From assembly GCA_903970335.1 (NCBI GenBank), contig CAJCII010000150.1, positions 1-35,354 of the forward strand: a DNA stretch of 35,354 nucleotides, read 5' to 3'. Shown here piece by piece: positions 1 to 7,373 of this stretch. The translations under genes were made by a program, and so were the position numbers. Under the pieces are notes generated by a model. It was not told where the DNA came from, searched no databases, and was given only the letters and a program-made list of their open reading frames with translations. This DNA comes from Bacteroidota bacterium (GTDB taxonomy: Bacteria > Verrucomicrobiota > Verrucomicrobiia > Methylacidiphilales > UBA1321). Each line of letters opens with the position of its first letter. Within the stretch, counting starts at the first letter, position 1.

Positions 1-9
1 AAGAAAGAA

Positions 10-81
10 TAGTCCCAACGGGATTCGAACCCGTGCGACCTCCGTGAGAGGGAGGCGAGCTAACCGCTACTCCATGGGACC
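10..81 (-). tRNA. tRNA-Glu (anticodon CTC)
   Basis: Read on the minus strand this folds as a complete cloverleaf. The acceptor arm is GGTCCCA/TGGGACT with a G-U first pair, the anticodon stem is CCTCC/GGAGG with loop CTCTCAC, and the T arm is ACGGG-TTCGAAT-CCCGT. Position 73 is A. The anticodon CTC reads the glutamate codon GAG. The CCA end is not encoded: the bases after A73 are TTC. Confidence 0.95.
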
Positions 82-162
82 TTCTTTGCGCCCGGAACGA
101 GCGCGGGGACTTAGTGAAGCAAGTTAGCACGGGGATGTCGAGCCTGCGAGAGCGTCTTGTGT

Positions 163-190
163 TTGACTTTGGCGGCACAAACCGGAAAAT
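163..190 (+). promoter_or_regulatory. Candidate sigma70-type promoter for tRNA-Gln
   Basis: A TTGACT -35-like hexamer (163-168) is followed after 16 bases by GAAAAT (185-190), four matches to the -10 consensus. The tRNA begins 13 bases downstream, a typical distance. The assignment rests on sequence resemblance only. Confidence 0.4.
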
Positions 191-202
191 GAGCGGATTC
201 CT

Positions 203-273
203 TACCCGATGGTGTAACGGTAACACAGCGCCCTTTGGAGGCGTTATTCATGGTTCGAATCCATGTCGGGTAG
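203..273 (+). tRNA. tRNA-Gln (anticodon TTG)
   Basis: The acceptor arm TACCCGA/TCGGGTA pairs perfectly. The anticodon stem GCGCC/GGCGT encloses loop CTTTGGA, giving anticodon TTG for the glutamine codon CAA. The T arm is CATGG-TTCGAAT-CCATG and the discriminator base is G. CCA is not encoded. It diverges from the neighbouring tRNA-Glu gene. Confidence 0.94.
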
Positions 274-327
274 CCCGCTACTCAATGCCGTTTGGCGTGC
301 TTTGGGCGGCCCGGTCCATTGGGCGGT

Positions 328-936
328 TCAGGGACTGACGATGCGATTTTGCGAGGAGCAACTGTTCCAGAGGGCAATGACCGGTATTGCAGGATGGTCG
401 GGGTCGTAGCCGAGGATGCTGAGGGAGGCGGTACCAAGGAGGAAATGGGGGCTGTCGATCACCGGTAACCCGATCCAGCGCGCAGCGAACGTGCAGCCGA
501 ATTGGCCGTGCGAAAATAGCGCGATGTTTCCCTCGAGCGCACGGAGACGGGCGATCAGGCGGTCGGCGCGGTCGGAGACTTGTGTCGGCAGTTCGCCGTG
601 GGGGCAACCGTCGCGAAAGATATTCCAGTCCGGTCGTTCCTTGCGGATATCGACGGAGCGCCGACCTTCGTAATCGCCGTAGTCCCACTCGGCGAGGTTG
701 GGGTCGACTTGGGCATGGGTGGCAACGCCTGCCAGTTCACACGTTCGGCGAGCGCGTAGTCTTGGGCTCGTAAAAACATGGCTGAAATCGATGGCGTGGA
801 GTCGATGCGCGAGGTCGCGCGCTTCCTGTTCCCCTTTTTCGGTCAGCGGGATGTCGGTACGACCGGTGTGCTGGCGGGAGACGGCCCATGCGGTTTCACC
901 GTGGCGAATGAGGAAGAGGCGGGGAGGATTTTTCAT
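328..936 (-). CDS. Histidine phosphatase family protein (phosphoglycerate mutase-like)
   Basis: This 202-residue protein belongs to the histidine phosphatase superfamily, whose members hydrolyse or transfer phosphate through a phosphohistidine. The catalytic signature LIRHGET lies at residues 9-15 with H12 as the expected nucleophile. The SPRLRARRT segment (58-66) supplies the conserved arginine, E84 lies in a WDYGDYEGRR stretch typical of small acid-phosphatase-like members, and the second catalytic histidine is H143 in the FSHGQF motif. Length and motif spacing are normal for a single-domain enzyme, and no signal peptide is seen, so it should be cytoplasmic. The substrate cannot be told from sequence. 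No Shine-Dalgarno is visible before the ATG. It diverges from the 1197 gene cluster. Confidence 0.88.
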   Translation of the reverse strand: MKNPPRLFLIRHGETAWAVSRQHTGRTDIPLTEKGEQEARDLAHRLHAIDFSHVFTSPRLRARRTCELAGVATHAQVDPNLAEWDYGDYEGRRSVDIRKERPDWNIFRDGCPHGELPTQVSDRADRLIARLRALEGNIALFSHGQFGCTFAARWIGLPVIDSPHFLLGTASLSILGYDPDHPAIPVIALWNSCSSQNRIVSP

Positions 937-981
937 TATTTTCGGGCCAAGCTTCGAGTGTTTTTCGCGGAAGTCCCTTCA

Positions 982-1009
982 TTGGGGACCAATCGTATTT
1001 TTGTATCAT
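982..1009 (+). promoter_or_regulatory. Candidate promoter upstream of the 1.2-4.8 kb unit
   Basis: TTGGGG (982-987), a 16-base spacer and TATCAT (1004-1009) resemble a sigma70 promoter with a good -10 and a weak -35. It lies in the 260-base divergent region between the phosphatase gene and the membrane-protein gene. Apart from this and the possible small ORF at 1100, nothing else recognisable is seen in the region. Confidence 0.3.
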
Positions 1010-1099
1010 GCCGAGTGATTCGTCCGTCGATAATCGGTAGCGGGGAATATAGGGGAAATCCTCTTGGTTTCAAATTCTCGAAATCGAGGAGGTAGGCCT

Positions 1100-1273
1100 T
1101 TGGCGACAGCCACGGTCAAAAGAAAGTTGATAAAGACATGCAGGGAGCTAAAGCTGTTACGAGATGGATTGAGTTTAAGCCTAACTGACGCGCACAATGC
1201 AGAGGAATTCCAACGACGAAAAGCCAGCGCGTCTTCGTCGTTATTCGGTGAAAGAGGGCGTTGGCGGTTGTAG
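1100..1273 (+). CDS. Possible small ORF with strong ribosome-binding site
   Basis: A textbook AGGAGG (1087-1092) sits seven bases before a TTG that opens a 57-codon frame. The product would be basic (KRK, RRK and RGR clusters), and its last 77 bases overlap the start of the next gene in a different frame. I recognise no family. It may be a translated leader peptide or translational-coupling ORF for the downstream gene, whose own start lacks a Shine-Dalgarno, or the AGGAGG may be fortuitous. Confidence 0.25.
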   Translation: MATATVKRKLIKTCRELKLLRDGLSLSLTDAHNAEEFQRRKASASSSLFGERGRWRL

Positions 1274-2522
1274 AGTGCCGGTAGCCGCGATACTTTTGCT
1301 CGTTTCAGTCGCGGCGTTTCTGCCGGCATGGGGCGATACGTCGGAACCGACGGGACAGAGTTTCGGGCAACATATCCTCTACCATCAGGATGAAGTTACG
1401 CCGTTTCTCAAGCAGCATCAGGAGGAAATCTACCGGGAGGGGGAGCCGCAATTTTTGTTTATTCTGGGCAGTGTGCTGGCGCTGAATCTTGTCGTGGGTT
1501 GGATCGTCGATGTTATTTCCGCTTTTTATTTTTCGCGCGTGTTCGCGCCCACCTTTGCGAAGCTGACGCAGGCGTTGTGGTTTGCGACGGGGCATCTCGT
1601 TCTCATCATGCTGACCGGAATTTTCATCTTGTTCCTGTTTTTTATCGTAGGAATCTTTTTGCCGTGGATGCTGTTCGTGCTTTTGATCGTTTTGCTGATG
1701 GGCGCGGTTTTTATCATCCAAACGATCTGGGTCAGTTTTAATTACCGGACAAGTTCCAACGTTTCCGGGCAATTTTACCTGATGATTTTCGCCGTGCACT
1801 CCCTTGCCTTGGGGCTTTGTTTTCCGATTACGAAGATGCGGACAGCGAGCATGATGTCGGCGCTGACCAACCAAGTAGCCATTCCGCAGTTGGATATTTA
1901 CATGGACGACCGAAAGCATGCGCTGACCGACGCGGAAAAAGCACGGGACGAGGTGAAGGGAGAAATAGCCGCCGCACAAGCCCGTATCGACCAAGCCAGT
2001 GCCCAACAGGCGGAGTTGCGGAAGGAAATCGCGGAGAAGAAGGCCAGCGAATTTTACGTTTTCTGCCGCATTGTCCATCTCCATGCCGAGGGCGATCTGA
2101 CGGTGGCCCACGATCAGTTAAACGCCTTTTTGGTGAAATTCCCCAATGGCAAGTTGATCGAGCAGGCCAAGGCGCAATTAACCCAGATCGAAACGGAGTT
2201 GGCGGCCCTGGATGCGCAGAAGAAGCAGGCGGAAGCTGCGGCAGCGCAGGCGGCGGCGAATGCCCGTGCGGATTTTCTGGCCCGAGCGGGCCGGGGTGAA
2301 ATCACCCTCTCCGAAATGCATAATGCGCTGCAAGGGAAGACTCCGGCGGACGTGAAGGGGCTGTTTGGCGATCCGGCGTTGGTGGAGGCGGGACAATGGG
2401 GGTACAACCAGCAGATGGTCTTCAATCCCCTGACGAACGAGAAACATGGCCTCACGATTTATTTTGTCGAAGGGATTGTCCAGAGCGTCGATTACTATGA
2501 CGGGAGCGGAGATTCGAGATGA
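1197..2522 (+). CDS. Multi-pass membrane protein with coiled coil and BamE-like C-terminal domain
   Basis: I do not recognise a named family for this 441-residue protein. The layout visible is a signal anchor or signal peptide (about 28-46), four hydrophobic segments (about 86-110, 130-152, 155-180, 192-210), a coiled coil (243-283), a short helical-repeat-like stretch ending FPNGKLIEQA (314-323), an Ala/Gln/Lys-rich helix (325-358) and a compact C-terminal domain (357-436). That domain has the pattern DVKGLFGDP, then WGY, then YFVEGIV, reminiscent of BamE/SmpA-type folds. The same C-terminal part recurs in the next gene, which overlaps this stop by four bases. The start is uncertain: ATG 1197 has no clear Shine-Dalgarno, and GTG 1275 would give a cleaner signal peptide. 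Function unknown. Confidence 0.75.
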   Translation: MQRNSNDEKPARLRRYSVKEGVGGCRVPVAAILLLVSVAAFLPAWGDTSEPTGQSFGQHILYHQDEVTPFLKQHQEEIYREGEPQFLFILGSVLALNLVVGWIVDVISAFYFSRVFAPTFAKLTQALWFATGHLVLIMLTGIFILFLFFIVGIFLPWMLFVLLIVLLMGAVFIIQTIWVSFNYRTSSNVSGQFYLMIFAVHSLALGLCFPITKMRTASMMSALTNQVAIPQLDIYMDDRKHALTDAEKARDEVKGEIAAAQARIDQASAQQAELRKEIAEKKASEFYVFCRIVHLHAEGDLTVAHDQLNAFLVKFPNGKLIEQAKAQLTQIETELAALDAQKKQAEAAAAQAAANARADFLARAGRGEITLSEMHNALQGKTPADVKGLFGDPALVEAGQWGYNQQMVFNPLTNEKHGLTIYFVEGIVQSVDYYDGSGDSR

Positions 2523-3289
2523 AGCGAAATGGTTTTATTTCGATGGGCATGGCGGTGGCGGGATTCACCCTCGCAGTCGTGCCAGGTCGGGCCGACGTGG
2601 GGATCAATTATTCGTCCGACCAGTTGGACATCATGGACGACTGGGGATTTTTTCCTCCGGAATTTAAAGCCCGGGTGGAAGACCTGTTCGACACGAACAA
2701 AGCCATTATCAAGGCCCAGAACGACGAGGCGGAGCTTAAGTTGGAACTTCCCGATTACCTAAAGAAGGCCGATGTCGCGGAGGCGAAAGAGGATGAGATC
2801 CGGCAGGAACTGGCCGATTACGATCATACGGACGAGACCGATTTCGTGCAGTTGCAGAAGGACCTGAACGATCCGAAGGCGAAGCTGGAAGACTTGATCA
2901 AGGAGGCGCAGGAATTTGTTTGGGCGTACTCGACGAGTCCGCACTTGGCGGAGGCCCAGCAATACCTGCAACAGGCGCAACTGAAAGAGGCCAACGAATC
3001 CCAGGAGGAAAAAGACGCCGAAGCCGCGCGCGTGGCGGCACGGGCGAAGCTTCTCCAGCGTGTCCAGGCGAGGGACTTGAGCCTGCAGGAGTGGAGGGAT
3101 TTTCTGTATAATATGTCGGAGGAAGACGTCGTGAGGTACATTGGCCAGCCCGATGCCGAGGAGGACGATTACTGGCTTTATTCCGGCGACTTTACCCAAG
3201 ACCCCAAAACGCTCAACAAGGTCGGCTTGCGGCTTAATTTTAACGCCGGACGGATTGTGACTATTCTGGCGCTGCCGCACGCGCAGTAG
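2519..3289 (+). CDS. Secreted coiled-coil protein, paralogue of the upstream C-terminal domain
   Basis: This 256-residue product begins with a signal peptide (MKRNGFISMGMAVAGFTLAVV, cleavage probably near residue 25) and should be periplasmic or exported. Charged helical regions (about 50-130 and 140-185) precede a C-terminal domain (about 175-252) that aligns with the end of the preceding protein: ARA, then DLSLQE, EDVVRYIGQP, W-Y, KVGLRLNF, then AGRIV. It has no membrane segments after the signal, so it looks like a soluble partner of the membrane-bound paralogue. The ATG overlaps the upstream stop (ATGA) and has GGAG seven bases before it, supporting this start and translational coupling. 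The histidine kinase gene follows after 10 bases. Function unknown. Confidence 0.75.
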   Translation: MKRNGFISMGMAVAGFTLAVVPGRADVGINYSSDQLDIMDDWGFFPPEFKARVEDLFDTNKAIIKAQNDEAELKLELPDYLKKADVAEAKEDEIRQELADYDHTDETDFVQLQKDLNDPKAKLEDLIKEAQEFVWAYSTSPHLAEAQQYLQQAQLKEANESQEEKDAEAARVAARAKLLQRVQARDLSLQEWRDFLYNMSEEDVVRYIGQPDAEEDDYWLYSGDFTQDPKTLNKVGLRLNFNAGRIVTILALPHAQ

Positions 3290-3299
3290 TGCGGGTTGC

Positions 3300-4766
3300 G
3301 TGCCAAGGGGAATGCAGCTAAAATGGCCCATGTGGGAACCGAGGGCCGTTATTAAAGATGGGTTGAGGAGATGGGCGGCGCTTTTAGACAATCCTCTGCC
3401 GGATCACCTGCGTGCCGATCCCGAGAATGCACGGCGTGCCCGGCTTTTGGTGGGGTTTGGCGTGCTGGGGTCGTGTTTCGGGCTGGTCTATGCGCTGTTC
3501 TATCTGCTGATCGGTCATTACTGGGGGGCAGGGATTGTTGTTTTTTGTACGATGGGAGTGGCCCTTTCCCCCTTTTTGATGTGGAAAAGCGGGTCGATGC
3601 TATTAGCGGGGAATTTTTTCGCGGCGATTTTGACCCTTGGCTTCTTGGGTCTTTGTCTGGTTGAGGGCGGGGTGCATGGTCATGCGATTGCATGGCTGGT
3701 CAGTGTGCCGCTGTGCGCCTTGGTGTTGACCGGGGTGCGCCCGGCGATCAAGTGGGTGGTGATTGCATTTCTGGCCGCCGCCATCGTGGTTGGACTTGAT
3801 CTCGTCGGGATCGAGCTCCCGGTGACGTACGATCCGAAATGGGGTCCGCTGGTGACAGCAGCCGGTTATTTGGGGCTGGTCGTTTTCATGTTCATTCTGG
3901 GATTTATTTTCGAGAACGGGCGTGCCTCCGCGTATGCGCAGATGCAACGGGCGTTGCGGGAGCTGGAAAAGACCAACGGCAAGCTGGTAGCGATGAACGC
4001 GGAAAAGAACGAATTTCTGGGCATTGCGGCGCACGACCTGAAGAATCCGCTTTCGGTGGTGCTGATGAACGGCGAGATGATCAAGGAGCTGGACGACGCA
4101 CGGCAAACGCCGGCTTTGGTGGATTCGATCATCGCGGCGGCCCAGCGGATGCACCGGTTGATTACGAACCTGCTGGACGTGAATGCGATCGAGGAGGGGC
4201 GCTTTACCTCGAATATCGTCAAGTGCGACTTTGGGGACCTGGTGCGGGAGTGCGCGAAGCATAATCTGCCCGGAGCGACCCATAAGGGGATATCCATCCA
4301 GCTCGACGTGCCGGAGGGGATTTTCGTTCGGACCGATTGCACGGCCACGGTGCAAATCCTGGACAATTTGATCTCGAACGCGATCAAGTACTCTCCGTTC
4401 GGGACGACTATCCAGGTGCGCCTACTTGGCGACGCCAACCACGCCTGGGTCGAAGTGAGCGATCAAGGGCCGGGGATTAGCACGGAGGACCAGAAAAAGC
4501 TGTTCCAGAAATACAGCCGCCTGAGTGCGGTGCCCACCGGAGGCGAATCGTCGACCGGACTGGGACTGGCCATTGCCCGGCGGCTGGCGGAGGCGATGTC
4601 GGGGAGCATCGAGTGTCGCAGCACGCTGGGGAACGGCTCGACCTTTTCGCTGCGCCTGCCCCGCTGGCCGAAGGAGGTGGTGGCACCGGTGGCAAGTCCG
4701 AGCACGTGCGTGAAAACGGGCAAGGTGAAAATCAGTATCGAGGCATCCCCGGTGGACGGCCTTTAA
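3300..4766 (+). CDS. Membrane-bound sensor histidine kinase
   Basis: This 488-residue kinase has about six transmembrane segments (roughly 48-71, 74-92, 101-121, 130-146, 149-170, 183-204), a short linker helix, a HisKA dimerisation domain and a HATPase domain. The H-box AAHDLKNPLS carries the phospho-accepting H245. The N-box LDNLISNAIKYSP, G1 box DQGPGIS and G2 box STGLGLAIARRLAE are all present, so the catalytic core looks intact. There is almost no extracytoplasmic domain, so the signal is probably sensed within the membrane or by an interacting protein. No response regulator is adjacent. The two upstream genes, 10 bases away, are probably co-transcribed and may supply the input. The start could be GTG 3300, ATG 3312 or ATG 3330. 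Confidence 0.9.
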   Translation: MPRGMQLKWPMWEPRAVIKDGLRRWAALLDNPLPDHLRADPENARRARLLVGFGVLGSCFGLVYALFYLLIGHYWGAGIVVFCTMGVALSPFLMWKSGSMLLAGNFFAAILTLGFLGLCLVEGGVHGHAIAWLVSVPLCALVLTGVRPAIKWVVIAFLAAAIVVGLDLVGIELPVTYDPKWGPLVTAAGYLGLVVFMFILGFIFENGRASAYAQMQRALRELEKTNGKLVAMNAEKNEFLGIAAHDLKNPLSVVLMNGEMIKELDDARQTPALVDSIIAAAQRMHRLITNLLDVNAIEEGRFTSNIVKCDFGDLVRECAKHNLPGATHKGISIQLDVPEGIFVRTDCTATVQILDNLISNAIKYSPFGTTIQVRLLGDANHAWVEVSDQGPGISTEDQKKLFQKYSRLSAVPTGGESSTGLGLAIARRLAEAMSGSIECRSTLGNGSTFSLRLPRWPKEVVAPVASPSTCVKTGKVKISIEASPVDGL

Positions 4767-4800
4767 TCGACGTCCAAAGACTTTCCGAGAAGTTGCGCGG

Positions 4801-4821
4801 GAAGGCCCTAAGCCTTCGTTT
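4801..4821 (+). terminator. Rho-independent terminator-like hairpin after the histidine kinase
   Basis: GAAGGC (4801-4806) and GCCTTC (4812-4817) form a perfect 6-bp stem with a five-base loop followed by GTTTTA. It lies 34 bases after the kinase stop and overlaps the last codons of the convergent DoxX gene. On the minus strand there is no T-tract, so it should act rightward only. Confidence 0.5.
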
Positions 4822-5203
4822 TACCTCGAGAGACAAGAGCATCGAGGCTTAGGGCACCGGGGCCAGTCACGGAAAAATAGAGGAAAACGAAGCAGTAGAG
4901 GACGGCTATTTCACCTTTGTTGAGAAGTGGGTAAAAGCCATGCGGGAAATGGGCGATGAAGTAGGCAAAGGCCATTTCCCCGGAGAGGATGAACGCGGTT
5001 GGGCGGGTAAACAGGCCGACGGTGAGGAGACCGCCTCCAACAAGCTCAAGGATGGCGGCGAGGCCACCCAACGAGGCGAAAACGACGTGGTGTGCCATCG
5101 GGTCGAGCGGGATGCCGAGAACCTTGCTCGTGCCGTGCTCCAGGAAGAGAAGCCCGGCCATGATCCGCAGGATGCTCAACATATAGGTGGCGGGAAGTCT
5201 CAT
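4808..5203 (-). CDS. DoxX family membrane protein
   Basis: This 131-residue hydrophobic protein shows the DoxX-family opening LRIMAGLLFLEHGTSK and a later FTRPTAFILSGEMAFAYF segment, with about four transmembrane helices. DoxX-like proteins are small inner-membrane proteins of varied or unknown role, some tied to redox stress. The frame stays open to 5272, but the ATG at 5203 (MRLPATYML) directly precedes the conserved first helix and gives a normal family length. No strong Shine-Dalgarno is seen for either start. It lies downstream of the glutamate-receptor-like gene on the same strand and convergent with the kinase. Its specific function cannot be inferred. Confidence 0.8.
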   Translation of the reverse strand: MRLPATYMLSILRIMAGLLFLEHGTSKVLGIPLDPMAHHVVFASLGGLAAILELVGGGLLTVGLFTRPTAFILSGEMAFAYFIAHFPHGFYPLLNKGEIAVLYCFVFLYFSVTGPGALSLDALVSRGKTKA

Positions 5204-5353
5204 GGGGAAAGGTAGTCCGGTATGGTGGCGGCGTCCAGCGGGCGTTTGAGGGCATGCACCTGGGCAGATCAAAGTCGAATCTCACACCCAAGTGCAGGAT
5301 ACAGACGGCGTCGAGGCGACCGTTGAATCGTTCCCGGTCGATTTGTAGACAGC

Positions 5354-6448
5354 CTAGGATTCGGGAGGAGTGAAGTAGATTTTGTCGAGCTTGTCGATGA
5401 AGTCGGTTTCTTCAATGCTGAGGAGGGCGCTGTTGAGTTGCTGGCGGAGCTTGCTGTTGCTTTGGAGGCCGAAGCCGTATTTTTGTTTTTCGAAGAGGTG
5501 TCCGACGAGATGGAGTTCGTTGGAATCGTTTTGGGTGAGATAGTACATCATGATCGGGGCGTCGTAGACGACGGCCTTGACTTTGTCGTGGCGGAGGGCA
5601 TCGACGGCGGCGTCCAGATTGGCGCACTCGACGACGTTGAGGTGCTGGGACTGGAGGTAGTGGTCGGCGGAGGTGCTTTGGATGGTGGCGACGGGTTTAC
5701 CTGCGAGGTCTTTCGGCCCCTTGATGTCGTTACCGAGGGAATCGACGGTCATGATGGTGGTGGCGGTGGCGGTGAGGTAGGAGATCATGGCAATGCCGAC
5801 CAAGGCCCAGGCGGTGCCGATGATGCGTCCGGTGAGGCCTTTGGGGTCTTTGTTCATGCACATACCGCCGATGAGGACGCAGGTGGTCCACCAGATGGAT
5901 TCGATCATGCCTTCGCCGTAGTGGTGGGGGAAGTCCTCGTGGTTATGTTTGCGTTCGAACCACCAGAGGATGTGGGAGACGATGATGAGGGCGACCATGA
6001 TGCCTGCGAAGGTGAGGACGAGGGAGGGGGTGAGGAGGCGTTCGATCAAGTCGAGGGGGCCGGGAGCACCGCCGCCCTTGACCATGATGTCGAGGCCGGA
6101 ATCGTAGAAGGGATGGGAGAAGTCGATTTCCTTGGAGCGTTCGGCGGTGATGGAGAGGGCACCGACGCCGACATCGGCCTGACCGGACTTGAGAGCGTCG
6201 ATCATTGCGGCGACGGTGTCGACTTTTCTGAATTCGACATCGGTCCATCCGGCATTGCGGGCGACTTCGTTCCAGAGGTCGATACTATAGCCGCTGAATT
6301 TGCCGGAGTCATCGACCATGACGAAAGGGGCAACAGGTTTGACGACGACAACGATGTGGTCGGCAAAGAGAGAGGAGGGGACGGCCAGGGTGAGGAGGAA
6401 CGCGAGGAGGAGCGATTTGAAGAGGGTGGGAAGGAAGGATTGGATCAT
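5354..6448 (-). CDS. Prokaryotic ionotropic glutamate receptor-like channel / solute-binding protein
   Basis: The 364-residue protein has the split layout of bacterial GluR0-like receptors. A signal peptide (1-29) is followed by ligand-binding half S1 (about 31-125), a first transmembrane helix (141-163), a re-entrant P-loop (about 182-197), a second helix (206-232) and half S2 (239-360). SITAERSKEIDF includes R104, equivalent to the receptor arginine that binds the amino-acid carboxylate. D296 (VVYDAPIM) is in the position of the acid that binds the amino group. The second helix carries SYLTATATT, resembling the SYTANLAAF gate motif. The pore reads TTCVLIGGM instead of the potassium filter TVGYG of GluR0. 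The ligand is probably an amino acid but is not shown. It follows ureD on the same strand after 88 bases, with a putative terminator between. Confidence 0.82.
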   Translation of the reverse strand: MIQSFLPTLFKSLLLAFLLTLAVPSSLFADHIVVVVKPVAPFVMVDDSGKFSGYSIDLWNEVARNAGWTDVEFRKVDTVAAMIDALKSGQADVGVGALSITAERSKEIDFSHPFYDSGLDIMVKGGGAPGPLDLIERLLTPSLVLTFAGIMVALIIVSHILWWFERKHNHEDFPHHYGEGMIESIWWTTCVLIGGMCMNKDPKGLTGRIIGTAWALVGIAMISYLTATATTIMTVDSLGNDIKGPKDLAGKPVATIQSTSADHYLQSQHLNVVECANLDAAVDALRHDKVKAVVYDAPIMMYYLTQNDSNELHLVGHLFEKQKYGFGLQSNSKLRQQLNSALLSIEETDFIDKLDKIYFTPPES

Positions 6449-6499
6449 AAGAAGAAAAGAGGGAAACTCAGAGGCTCTAATTGAAGCTGATGGGGAGGG

Positions 6500-6535
6500 A
6501 AGTCAAAGGAATTCGCGGAAACAGGCGGGAATTCC
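6500..6535 (-). terminator. Candidate terminator after the urease operon
   Basis: A perfect 7-bp inverted repeat, GGAATTC (6529-6535 on the minus strand) and GAATTCC (6508-6514), with a 14-base loop begins one base after the ureD stop. On the minus strand it is followed by TTTGACTT, a weak T-tract. It would separate ureD from the glutamate-receptor-like gene. Confidence 0.42.
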
Positions 6536-6536
6536 G

Positions 6537-7373
6537 TCAGGAACGTCTGGGATCGGGGACTTGTCGACCGAGTCGCTCGTAGATCAAGCGACGAAGGCCG
6601 GTAATGCCCCGGCGCAGGGAGAGGCTGTTGCGGGTGAGGAGGCGAAAGGACCATCCACCCGAGCAGAGTTTCGAGGCGGCGACGATGAGAGAGTTGGCCT
6701 CGCCGACGGTGGAGACACGGTGGGCGAAATCGGGGGGCCAGTTTTCACTGGCGGGGGAAATCAGGACGATCCCGGCATAATAGGAGGCGGGGAAAAGGGC
6801 GGTGAGTCCGGCGAGGCTGGAATCGTGCGGGGTAATGGAGGCGCGTTCGCGGAGGACGAGACGGTCGGCGAGGCGGAGGTCGGTGGACCAGGAATAACGG
6901 GCGAAGGCGAAGGTTTCCCCGGAGGCGACGCGACCCGGCGCGAGGGTTTCGAGGTAGAGGAGTTCGCCGCCGGGTTCGATGCGGATATCGGTTTTCTGGA
7001 AAGAGCGGGAATCGCGCTGGGGGATGGAAATTTCCGGGAAGATGTCGAGGCTGCCTCCGGCGCGGATGTCGAAGGCTTGTAGGAGGCAGGCTTCGCGACC
7101 GTGGGAGGGATGGAAGCGCGCGGCTGAGGGGCTGGTGAAGAGGACATGAGCGCCGGATTCGACGACGACTTGAGTGACAATGCGGTCGCCTCCGAAGACG
7201 CCAGCGGTCTGGTTGACGACGTTGACGAGGAGCGTTTCGCCGTTCCAATAGGTTTTGCTGAGATGCATCGGGGCGGAAAAGGACTGGGCGGCGAGGAAGG
7301 TTCCGCGCAACGGGTCGGAGGCGAAGACCAGGTGGAGATTTCCGGTCAGCGCGAGGCGGGCGCGCTCAGACAA
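6537..7373 (-). CDS. ureD: Urease accessory protein UreD (UreH)
   Basis: UreD is the scaffold that binds apo-urease and, with UreF and UreG, delivers nickel. The 278-residue product shows the family layout: an N-terminal GNLHLVF strand, [10 protein letters not shown], the conserved [12 protein letters not shown] segment, then [15 protein letters not shown] and [13 protein letters not shown]. The frame is open further upstream to 7622, but that part is a shadow of ureG. TTG 7373 is chosen because GGGAG (7385-7381) lies seven bases before it and because the first family-conserved residues follow at once; the next ATG would remove the N-terminal strand. It overlaps the ureG stop by eight bases and is the last gene of the urease unit. 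Confidence 0.9.
   Translation of the reverse strand: MSERARLALTGNLHLVFASDPLRGTFLAAQSFSAPMHLSKTYWNGETLLVNVVNQTAGVFGGDRIVTQVVVESGAHVLFTSPSAARFHPSHGREACLLQAFDIRAGGSLDIFPEISIPQRDSRSFQKTDIRIEPGGELLYLETLAPGRVASGETFAFARYSWSTDLRLADRLVLRERASITPHDSSLAGLTALFPASYYAGIVLISPASENWPPDFAHRVSTVGEANSLIVAASKLCSGGWSFRLLTRNSLSLRRGITGLRRLIYERLGRQVPDPRRS

Noticed and set aside
114-338. A 74-codon frame across the tRNA-Gln gene
   Set aside because: It runs through the tRNA and has no credible ribosome-binding site or protein character.
937-1099. Possible riboswitch in the divergent leader
   Set aside because: A CTCG-AAAT-CGAG mini-hairpin precedes AGGAGG, but no known aptamer consensus (such as c-di-GMP or cobalamin) could be matched.
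5317-5340. CGACCG/CGGTCG hairpin between the DoxX and glutamate-receptor-like genes
   Set aside because: The 6-bp stem has a 12-base loop and no T-tract on the minus strand, where a terminator would be expected.
5438-6484. A 348-codon plus-strand open frame
   Set aside because: It is antisense to the glutamate-receptor-like gene, and its Asp/Glu/Gly/Val-rich product is what a complementary GC-rich coding strand yields. No family motif is visible.
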